Below the pieces are notes generated by a model. That model saw only the letters and a program-made list of their open reading frames with translations. It made no database searches and was not told the origin of the DNA. A program made the translations under genes and the position numbers. DNA of 10,034 bases from 40-80 sp040394775 (GTDB lineage: Bacteria > Bacteroidota > Bacteroidia > Flavobacteriales_D > Crocinitomicaceae): positions 1-10,034 of the forward strand of contig JBEBRN010000091.1 of NCBI GenBank assembly GCA_040394775.1, in the 5' to 3' direction. Shown piece by piece: positions 1-5,380 of this stretch (positions within the stretch are counted from its first letter, which is position 1; each line of letters begins with the position of its first letter).

Positions 1-69
1 AGTTATCAGGCTAGCGAAGCTTTTGTTCAACAGGCGTTTGGCAAAAAAGCGGGTTTAGTGGTTAAATGA
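1..69 (+). CDS. C-terminal tail of an unidentified protein (partial)
   Basis: Frame 1 is open from the first base of the window to a TGA at 67-69 and gives 22 residues ending GKKAGLVVK. The gene begins outside the window. The tail is alanine- and lysine-rich with no recognisable motif, so I cannot name a family. It lies on the same strand as the next gene, 147 bases upstream of that gene's ATG. The open frame could be chance, since only 23 codons are visible. It does not resemble the C-terminus of an integron integrase, which would have been informative given the cassette-like element that follows. Confidence 0.4.
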   Translation, partial: SYQASEAFVQQAFGKKAGLVVK

Positions 70-108
70 GCATTCTACCTCGTATCAATTTTTGTGCTAC
101 ATTGAAAG

Positions 109-187
109 TTTAGTGCTTCGAAATCCGCTTCTTCGCCAAGCGGCAAAACGTTAGCGTTCATTAAAAGAGAATGAACATAGCACTAAA
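109..187. repeat. Nested three-arm inverted-repeat element
   Basis: An outer 9-bp perfect inverted repeat (TTTAGTGCT 109-117, AGCACTAAA 179-187) encloses two smaller hairpins: CCGCTT/AAGCGG (125-130 with 138-143) and GTTCATT/AATGAAC (156-162 with 170-176). All three stems can form together, giving a cloverleaf-like fold. The element fills the space between the gene tail ending at 69 and the protease gene starting at 217. There is no run of T after it, so a simple intrinsic terminator is unlikely. The motif GTTAGC at 150-155 sits in the junction and is the proposed left boundary of the cassette-like unit. Confidence 0.55.
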
Positions 188-216
188 ATTTTATTATTAA
201 TTTAAATTTTTTAATT

Positions 217-882
217 ATGAAAAAATTATTTTATCTTTTTATCCTAACGTTTGGATTAAATGCTTTGGCACAAAAAAACGAACAACCACCTATAATTTTT
301 GAAGGTGTGGTGGTTTCTGCTACTGAATTCTTCATTGACGGTACAGGAAAACCTAATACAAACACAACTGACGAGCATGGATTACGCAGTTTTTACACAA
401 CAAACACTTCCTATCTCGTAAAGGTTACAAGAGTACTCAAAGGACAAGAATTCCTAGACACAGGTTATGTGGAAGTCATAACGAAACTTAGTTATAACCA
501 TATTAATAACCAAGGTAGATTCGAAAACTACATACCTAATTTATATCCTGGAATTTTCTTTATGGAACCTAATACAATTCCAGTCACTCTTAGTAGAAAA
601 ACAAATAATAAAGCAGTTTTACAACCTTTCCATTTTAAACCAATGAAAATTGATTTTAATAGATATGATTGTTTTGCAATAGATTACCAAAAAGATAAAT
701 GTTTTAAGAAAAAGGAAGATTTAGCAAATCATCTTAAAAAAGAATATAATGTTGACTATATAGACGATGATAATCAAACTGGAAATGACAACATGAATAA
801 TGAACAATCTTCTACGAAAAAAAAAAAGTGTTTTTTCAAACAACGGTCTCGTAAAAAATCAAAGTTATCAAAAAAACCTTGA
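217..882 (+). CDS. Secreted T9SS metalloprotease, N-terminal frame (frameshifted)
   Basis: This 221-residue frame begins with a clear Sec signal peptide, MKKLFYLFILTFGLNALAQ, probably cleaved after ALA at residue 18. The mature part is polar and asparagine-rich, with no family I can name, and becomes lysine-rich at its end. It crosses an 11-A run at 817-827. After that run the frame yields only a basic tail (roughly KKKKCFFKQRSRKK) and stops at 882. The next frame reads on for 600 further codons. If the run had 10 A, the two frames would join into one 829-residue protein starting here. I therefore read this as the N-terminal quarter of the protease annotated next, not as an independent gene. 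No canonical -7 promoter or Shine-Dalgarno sequence is evident before the ATG. Confidence 0.75.
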   Translation: MKKLFYLFILTFGLNALAQKNEQPPIIFEGVVVSATEFFIDGTGKPNTNTTDEHGLRSFYTTNTSYLVKVTRVLKGQEFLDTGYVEVITKLSYNHINNQGRFENYIPNLYPGIFFMEPNTIPVTLSRKTNNKAVLQPFHFKPMKIDFNRYDCFAIDYQKDKCFKKKEDLANHLKKEYNVDYIDDDNQTGNDNMNNEQSSTKKKKCFFKQRSRKKSKLSKKP

Positions 883-2707
883 CAATTACAATCAGTTTAT
901 TATCAACTCTAAACAGAAGCAAAACAATCAAAATGGTTTCGTCTCAAAATCTACTCATACATTAAAACTGGAAATGGGGAATGAAACCATGACCGATAGT
1001 GCAAATTATCGCTTTTATGAATTTGATGTATTAGCTAGTGATGATGCTGGTGGTTATTTTGATGATTTACTCATTCGATTATCCTACAATTCTAATGCAT
1101 TTGGCGACAGTCTTGTTCAAAATAGCAATGTTAAAATATCTAAAGGAAGTAATTTTAATTCTAATACTTATATTGATCCAAACGCTAATGTAATCGATGA
1201 AACAAACACGGTTCTAGGTATACCTTTTGGCACAGATTTTAACACCTCTATTTTAAACAGAACCTTACTTTCATCAACTCCAAAAGAAATCTTACATATT
1301 AGAATTACAATAAATCAATGCAAACTCCCTGTAAATATAGATTTCTTTGACATTAACTTTACTCCACTGTTTTCTTTTTACGTTATAACGCCTAATTCAT
1401 CTGTAGTTGACGCTATACCATACGATAATACTGATTACAGTGTAGGTATATACGATGAGTTATGCTCGCCAATTATCACTTATTTTACTCCTACTGTATC
1501 AACCGGTATAGGCGACAGTATCACAATTAAAGGAAAATATTTTGGTAATGATAGATTTAATAACAATGGTATTGATACGGCTCAAATAAGATTTAGGAAT
1601 GCCGATAAAACTAATTTATTGTATATGTCTCGATTGGACAATGCGGATTATCTATATTGGTCTGACACCGAAATTAGAGTAGCAGCTACTTCTTTGGTTA
1701 CAACTGAAGATTTGGCGGGAATCGGTACAGGAAAATTTATTGTTAAAAATAAATGGGGAGATACCGTAAAATCAAATTCAAATCTTTTTGTCGAGTATGC
1801 TATTCGTAATTACGGCCAAGAATACCCAGACGTATATTTAAAAAAACGTGCAAATTTAATTTATGACACCTCAGGTTATGTTTTTGCATTTGATTCGATT
1901 ATTTTAAATGATCCACTTAAAAAAGCAGTTACGGAAAAAGCTATTAGAGATTGGAATTGTTATACAGGTGCTAACTTTAAAATATTATATGACGACACGA
2001 CACAAATCGCTAATTCTTTTATTTCATTCAATAATAACTCAACTTCAGATACTATCGGTGGTAATACGGGGCAGAGGTATTCTGTATCTTGCTATCAGAA
2101 TGATATAAGTAAATATGAGATTTTTATACTCGGTTTTGATATTAAAATGAATCCAAATAATTTAAGCTTTGACACAATAGGTAATGTTGAATCGAATAAA
2201 TATAGTTATTATTCTATGCTTATTCATGAGCTCGGTCATGCATTTCAATTGGGTCATATCTTAAATTCACAAACAGAGCTTATGTATCCATCTATTTCAA
2301 ACGGTCAATATAAAACCTTTAGTCCTAATTTATTGTCAGGAGCTAACGATGTAATAACATACACTCAAACGTATAACTACATATATTGTGACTATCTCCC
2401 TATGATTTTTGACAATATAAATTGTGGCAGTACAAATTCCACATTTGACAATAAATCTAAGGATGATTTTTTAATTTACCCAAATCCATTTACTAATCAA
2501 TTAACAGTTGAACTTAGTTCTGAAAGTTCGGATAAAGTTGAGATTATACTTTATGATATTCTTGGCAAGAAAATAGAATCATTTATTTTTGAATCTGGAC
2601 AAAGGGTATTACCTATTAGTGTGAAAAATCTTAGTGAAGGAACATACTTATTAAATGTCAATATAAACAATAAAGCAACCACTAGACAAATAATAAAAAT
2701 CAAATAA
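800..2707 (+). CDS. Matrixin-like T9SS metalloprotease, main part
   Basis: This is the body of a secreted zinc protease; numbering is from the ATG at 800, which is probably internal. Residues about 222-333 look like an IPT/TIG immunoglobulin-like domain (SPIITYFTP... IKGKYFG). A matrixin-type catalytic region follows. Its zinc motif HELGHAFQLGH runs from H476 to H486, with E477 as the expected catalytic base. Nine residues after H486, M495 lies in ELMYPS, a typical Met-turn. Residues 557-635 (YPNPF... LYDILGKKI... GTYLL... KIK) are a type A T9SS sorting domain, which directs export across the outer membrane and is normally removed. The secretion signal is in the other frame (217-882), so export requires the frames to be joined. 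The usual glycine of HExxHxxG is Q483, which is atypical. The substrate is unknown; an extracellular or surface protease is the inference. Confidence 0.85.
   Translation: MNNLLRKKKSVFSNNGLVKNQSYQKNLDNYNQFIINSKQKQNNQNGFVSKSTHTLKLEMGNETMTDSANYRFYEFDVLASDDAGGYFDDLLIRLSYNSNAFGDSLVQNSNVKISKGSNFNSNTYIDPNANVIDETNTVLGIPFGTDFNTSILNRTLLSSTPKEILHIRITINQCKLPVNIDFFDINFTPLFSFYVITPNSSVVDAIPYDNTDYSVGIYDELCSPIITYFTPTVSTGIGDSITIKGKYFGNDRFNNNGIDTAQIRFRNADKTNLLYMSRLDNADYLYWSDTEIRVAATSLVTTEDLAGIGTGKFIVKNKWGDTVKSNSNLFVEYAIRNYGQEYPDVYLKKRANLIYDTSGYVFAFDSIILNDPLKKAVTEKAIRDWNCYTGANFKILYDDTTQIANSFISFNNNSTSDTIGGNTGQRYSVSCYQNDISKYEIFILGFDIKMNPNNLSFDTIGNVESNKYSYYSMLIHELGHAFQLGHILNSQTELMYPSISNGQYKTFSPNLLSGANDVITYTQTYNYIYCDYLPMIFDNINCGSTNSTFDNKSKDDFLIYPNPFTNQLTVELSSESSDKVEIILYDILGKKIESFIFESGQRVLPISVKNLSEGTYLLNVNINNKATTRQIIKIK
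817..827 (+). other. 11-A homopolymer at the frame junction
   Basis: Eleven consecutive A residues sit exactly where coding content passes from the frame starting at 217 to the frame ending at 2707. Removing one A gives a continuous codon series (ACG AAA AAA AAA AGT GTT) and an 829-residue protein with both signal peptide and T9SS domain. The run could be a sequencing error, a slipped-strand contingency switch, or a site of RNA polymerase slippage, which long A runs are known to provoke. The sequence alone cannot separate these. Confidence 0.7.
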
Positions 2708-2722
2708 AAACGATTAACGAAC

Positions 2723-2850
2723 GCTAACAAGCAACTAGGCTCCAGCCACAATAAACGCTTCGAGTTTAAGATTTTCGTAAGATAAAAAATTGTATCTTCG
2801 TTTAAGATTTCAAGTAAGATTGTGGCCGTTGCCTATTTGCCGCCGTTAGC
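2723..2850. repeat. attC-like imperfect palindrome behind the protease gene
   Basis: The outer arms GCTAAC (2723-2728) and GTTAGC (2845-2850) are perfect complements. An unpaired spacer follows (AA against CGCC). Next come inner arms GCAACTAGGC (2731-2740) and GCCTATTTGC (2831-2840), which pair at 9 of 10 positions. A further stem GCCACAAT/ATTGTGGC (2745-2752 with 2819-2826) closes a 66-base AT-rich loop. R-box pair, unpaired central spacer, L-box pair, stem and variable terminal loop is the order found in integron attC sites. The 128-bp length lies within the usual attC range, and the site directly follows the stop codon, as in gene cassettes. The R box only loosely fits GTTRRRY (GTTAGCT). 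Alternatives are a Bacteroidota intergenic palindrome of another kind or an mRNA 3'-end structure. Confidence 0.6.
2764..2820 (+). repeat. Direct repeat inside the palindrome loop
   Basis: GTTTAAGATTTTCGTAAGAT (2764-2783) recurs as a 21-base variant at 2800-2820, GTTTAAGATTTC then AAGTAAGAT. Both are preceded by CTTCG within a few bases. The two copies make up most of the loop of the attC-like palindrome and probably arose by local duplication. Confidence 0.6.
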
Positions 2851-3152
2851 TAATTTTAAAAACGCATACGTATAGTATTTAATCGGAAAAGACAAAAAAA
2901 TGCTAGTGCAAAAAAGCGATTTTACGATTGAAGGAATTGGATATGAAGTAAGATTTAATAGTAAAGTTGCATTTTTTCCAGCATTCAATAAATAAAACAA
3001 ACAACAACGGGCTGTATATCAGGAAGATGGAGTTATTGGTGTGCGTTTTTTTGGAAAGTGAGACACGCTTTTTGGAAAGTGAGACAAGTGAAAATGGCAA
3101 TATTTATATTTTCGTAATTAAAGTAGTTGATAAACATTTAAAAACAAACAAC
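2851..3152 (+). other. Non-coding stretch before the lipoprotein gene, with one tiny ORF
   Basis: No substantial gene is present in these 302 bases. An ATG at 2900 opens a 31-residue frame (MLVQKSDFTIEGIGYEVRF...) that stops at 2995. It could be the relic of a longer gene or chance. An 18-base unit, TTTTTGGAAAGTGAGACA, occurs at 3048-3065 and again at 3069-3086. The sequence TATATTTT near 3104-3111 resembles a -7 element but lacks the final G, so I do not call a promoter. The lipoprotein frame runs open upstream to 2967, but that extension precedes a complete signal peptide and is unlikely to be translated. Confidence 0.5.
3048..3086 (+). repeat. Two-copy tandem repeat, 21-bp period
   Basis: TTTTTGGAAAGTGAGACA is present at 3048-3065 and, without mismatch, at 3069-3086, separated by CGC. 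It lies about 70 bases upstream of the lipoprotein start. Read in the lipoprotein frame it would encode FLESET twice, but that part is probably not translated. Two identical sites spaced 21 bp, two helical turns, could be a protein-binding pair or a simple slippage duplication. Confidence 0.6.
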
Positions 3153-3677
3153 ATGAAAAAAAGAATATTCTTTGTAATGGCCATCTTAACAATTGTATTA
3201 GGATTTACTTCTTGTAAAAAAGAGACAATTGATAATAACAATAATAACAATACCACTGTTGACAATAATTTTTATTTTAATGTGAAAATGGATGGTGAAA
3301 GCTTTACAGGTGATATTGGAGATGGTAAAACAATTAGCAGATCCCATGGTGGTACTTTGTTAACCATCAAAGATAAAGCTGGAAACAATCCAGGATTTTT
3401 TATTAATATTCTAAATTATACTGGAGCAAAGACCTATGAAATAAGTTCGAATCCCCCTTCTGGAGGTGATGCTTCTAATGCCAGTTATTCTGAAGTTTTA
3501 ACACCTGTTGTATGGACTTATTGGAGCTCTGATAGTATTAATCCAGGAACCATTACCATCATATCGGATAATAACGATATAGTAGAAGGTACTTTCTCCT
3601 TTGATGGCTATAATCCAGATAACTCAACAACCAAAGTATTTACTGAGGGTAAGTTTAGATTAAAAGTGAACCCTTAA
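3153..3677 (+). CDS. Small lipoprotein, DUF6252-like
   Basis: The protein has 174 residues. I chose the ATG at 3153 because it begins a textbook lipoprotein signal: MKK, a hydrophobic stretch, then GFTSCKK with the lipidated cysteine at residue 21. The same frame is open further upstream, but those 62 residues would bury the signal. After the cysteine comes a short asparagine linker (six N in a row) and a beta-rich domain. Its ending, GTFSFDGYNPDNSTTKVFTEGKFRL, split here as GTFSFDGYN and VFTEGKFRL, resembles Bacteroidota lipoproteins of the DUF6252 type. Surface or periplasmic location is inferred; no function is known. The gene stands alone, with a strong terminator about 50 bases after its stop. 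Confidence 0.8.
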   Translation: MKKRIFFVMAILTIVLGFTSCKKETIDNNNNNNTTVDNNFYFNVKMDGESFTGDIGDGKTISRSHGGTLLTIKDKAGNNPGFFINILNYTGAKTYEISSNPPSGGDASNASYSEVLTPVVWTYWSSDSINPGTITIISDNNDIVEGTFSFDGYNPDNSTTKVFTEGKFRLKVNP

Positions 3678-3730
3678 TAAATCAGAGGAAAAACTTAAAA
3701 AGGGATTATCCCAAACTACTTAAATTTTAT

Positions 3731-3770
3731 AAAGAGGCTGTCCCAAAAGGGCAGCCTCTTTCTCTTTTTG
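3731..3770 (+). terminator. Strong intrinsic terminator
   Basis: AAAGAGGCTG (3731-3740) pairs perfectly with CAGCCTCTTT (3752-3761), and CCC/GGG pairing around AAAA extends the stem inside. A T-rich tail, CTCTTTTTG, follows to 3770. It ends transcription of the lipoprotein gene. GGGATTATCCC just upstream (3702-3712) is a further small hairpin. Similar GAGGCTGTCCCAAAA sequences occur at ends of some insertion sequences, so an IS remnant is possible, but no transposase is present. Confidence 0.8.
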
Positions 3771-3947
3771 AAAATTTATAATTGCAAGAACGGACAAATT
3801 GAATAGAGAAACACGAAGGCATTCAATATTTGTGTAAACTTGAAATGATACTGCCCTGAAATCCCGCACGACGCATTTACTTATCCGTTCACCCTTGCTT
3901 GTTTCGATTCCTCTCAATAACATTTAAAAAAATACCACAAGCAATAA
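3762..3947. other. Intergenic stretch with no supported gene
   Basis: No reading frame on either strand shows a recognisable protein. The minus-strand frame across 3720-3923 runs through the terminator stem and resembles nothing I know. The plus strand is broken by stops. Base composition is ordinary for the window, and no tRNA fold or repeat is seen. The stretch may be relic DNA left by rearrangement. Confidence 0.4.
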
Positions 3948-3952
3948 TTGAC

Positions 3953-3960
3953 TAACTTTG
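3953..3960 (+). promoter_or_regulatory. -7 promoter element TAACTTTG
   Basis: TAACTTTG matches the Bacteroidota -7 consensus TAnnTTTG exactly. Transcription would begin a few bases downstream, near 3966, which excludes the upstream TTG at 3948 as the start codon and supports the TTG at 3978. No good -33 TTG lies at the expected spacing. It would drive the truncated secreted-protein gene and, through the ATGA overlap, rhuM. Confidence 0.6.
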
Positions 3961-3977
3961 CAGAAAACACAATACAA

Positions 3978-4283
3978 TTGAAGAATAAATTTGTAAGTTT
4001 TCTCCTCCTTTCACTTCTCTTACTTTTAGGTAGCTATAGTTTTGCTTCCGTTCCGAATGAAACAAAACCCACCAATAGCACCAGTCATTTCTCTAATATG
4101 CCGACAAAAGAGATTGACTCAGCCTTTTATAAAAGCAACATGGTGGAATTGGATAGCATTTATGGTCAAAATAAAATCATTCTTCCTAAATATCAGCTCC
4201 AAATTTTGATTGCATTATCCTATTTCCCTGAATTGAAGGCTGTTAAAATTGAGTTTGCGTATAAGAAGATTAAGACAACATGA
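3978..4283 (+). CDS. Truncated copy of the secreted HExxH protein
   Basis: I start this 101-residue protein at TTG 3978 because translation from there (initiator, then KNKFVSFLLLSLLLLLGSYS...) aligns with the start of the paralogue at 5381 (MKNRHTPFLYF). A -7 element also lies 17 bases upstream of this TTG. The first part is a signal peptide ending near SFA. The next 80 residues (SVPNETKP... MPTKEIDSAFYKSNMVELD... SYFPELK) nearly repeat the paralogue. It ends at KKIKTT, just before the paralogue's MQCKP and well before that protein's HEIAH motif. It therefore lacks any catalytic site. DNA of 4037-4279 aligns without gaps to 5446-5688. It may be a decaying fragment or a functional small secreted protein; its intact frame and promoter leave both open. 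Confidence 0.65.
   Translation: MKNKFVSFLLLSLLLLLGSYSFASVPNETKPTNSTSHFSNMPTKEIDSAFYKSNMVELDSIYGQNKIILPKYQLQILIALSYFPELKAVKIEFAYKKIKTT
4037..4279 (+). repeat. Direct duplication, copy 1
   Basis: This 243-bp block aligns without gaps to 5446-5688. Positions 4079-4181 are identical to 5488-5590 (103 bp), and the 42 bases before contain 3 differences. The last 98 bases contain about 19 by my count, with an abrupt change at 4181/4182. The copies lie 1409 bp apart, in the same orientation, flanking rhuM. Confidence 0.9.
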
Positions 4284-5302
4284 GCAAAGAAAAAAATCCG
4301 AATCAAATTTCCGAGTTTATCATTTTCAAAACCGAAGATGAGCAGGTTTCGATAGATGTCCGTTTGGAAGACGAAACCGTTTGGCTTACGCAAGATCAAA
4401 TGAGTTTGCTTTTTGGTAAAGCCAAATCAACCATCAGCGAACATATCAAACATATTTTTGAAGAAGGTGAGTTGGATGAAAAAGTGGTAGTTCGGAATTT
4501 CCGAATAACCACTCCGCATGGTGCTATTAAAGGGAAGACGCAACAAAGCACCCTGAAATTATACAATTTAGATGTGATTATTTCTGTGGGCTATCGTGTA
4601 AAATCATTGCGAGGAACACAGTTTAGAATTTGGGCTACTAAACGTCTGAACGAATACATCCGCAAAGGTTTTACCATGGACGATGAGCGCTTGAAAAACC
4701 TTGGAGGTGGCGGTTATTGGAAAGAACTCTTGCAACGCATTCGAGACATTCGGGCTTCAGAAAAAGTTTTTTACCGCCAAGTGATAGACATTTATGCAAC
4801 CAGCATTGATTACGACCCCAGAGCAGAAGTGTCGATTGCTTTTTTTAAGAAAGTACAAAACAAAGTCCATTATGCCGTGCATGGCGGAACAGCAGCAGAA
4901 GTAATATTTAATAGAGCGGATGCCGAAAAGGAGTTTATGGGTTTAAAGACATTTCAAGGTGATAGACCTCAATTAAAGGATGTAGTAATTGCGAAAAACT
5001 ATTTAGACCAAAAGGAACTGCGGGCATTGGGTCAAATTGTTTCAGGTTATTTAGATTTTGCAGAACGTCAAGCTGAAAGAGGGCAGACAATGACCATGAA
5101 AGATTGGGCGACACATTTAGACCGTATTTTAACCATGAGTGGTGAAAATCTATTGCTAGATGCGGGCAAGATTAGCCACAAAGATGCTGTTGATAAAGCA
5201 ACATCTGAATACAAGAAATATCAAGCAAAAACATTGAGTGAGGCGGAGAAAAATTATTTAGATATTCTCCATGAAATAGAAGCAAAAACAAAGAAAAAAT
5301 AA
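4280..5302 (+). CDS. rhuM: RhuM family protein
   Basis: The 340-residue protein is recognisable throughout as the RhuM virulence-protein family (COG3943, Pfam Virulence_RhuM). Conserved segments include VWLTQDQMSLLFGKAKSTISEHI near residues 34-56, which looks like a helix-turn-helix. Others are VVVRNFRITTPHGAIKGK, YNLDVIISVGYRVKSLRGTQFRIWA, YRQVIDIYATSIDYDP and the C-terminal DRILTMSGENLLLDAGKISH region. Length is usual for the family. RhuM was first noted on a Salmonella pathogenicity island and is frequent in mobile islands next to restriction or toxin-like genes; its molecular role is unsettled, with DNA binding plausible. The ATG overlaps the stop of the truncated gene (ATGA, 4280-4283), implying translational coupling. 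Its base composition appears less AT-rich than its neighbours, which fits acquisition by transfer. Confidence 0.9.
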   Translation: MSKEKNPNQISEFIIFKTEDEQVSIDVRLEDETVWLTQDQMSLLFGKAKSTISEHIKHIFEEGELDEKVVVRNFRITTPHGAIKGKTQQSTLKLYNLDVIISVGYRVKSLRGTQFRIWATKRLNEYIRKGFTMDDERLKNLGGGGYWKELLQRIRDIRASEKVFYRQVIDIYATSIDYDPRAEVSIAFFKKVQNKVHYAVHGGTAAEVIFNRADAEKEFMGLKTFQGDRPQLKDVVIAKNYLDQKELRALGQIVSGYLDFAERQAERGQTMTMKDWATHLDRILTMSGENLLLDAGKISHKDAVDKATSEYKKYQAKTLSEAEKNYLDILHEIEAKTKKK

Positions 5303-5329
5303 ATAGGCACAGGTAAACCATATCACACT

Positions 5330-5357
5330 CAATTCTTAAAACGATACAAGAGAATTG
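5330..5357 (+). repeat. Weak hairpin after rhuM
   Basis: CAATTCT (5330-5336) pairs with AGAATTG (5351-5357) across a 14-base loop. No T tract follows, so it is at best a weak terminator or 3'-end stabiliser between rhuM and the next gene. Confidence 0.35.
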
Positions 5358-5380
5358 GGCTAATTATAATCACACCAAAA

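Noticed and set aside
30..155. A second attC site ending at GTTAGC 150-155
   Set aside because: I looked for a GCTAAC-type partner arm and matching L boxes upstream and found none; only the right-hand boundary has an attC-like fold.
1908..2108. 66-codon plus-strand frame inside the protease gene
   Set aside because: It is out of frame with the catalytic domain of the protease and has no features of its own.
2967..3152. Upstream extension of the lipoprotein frame, including FLESET repeats
   Set aside because: It precedes a complete lipoprotein signal peptide starting at 3153, lacks a plausible start context and covers non-coding repeats.
3702..3770. Insertion-sequence end (GAGGCTGTCCCAAAA-like)
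   Set aside because: There is no transposase, no second terminal repeat and no target duplication visible; a terminator explains the hairpin.
3720..3923. Minus-strand open frame of 67 codons
   Set aside because: It reads through the terminator stem, has no recognisable protein features and no promoter or start context.
3948..3977. TTG at 3948 as the start of the truncated secreted protein
   Set aside because: The -7 element at 3953-3960 lies inside that extension, and the alignment with the paralogue supports TTG 3978.
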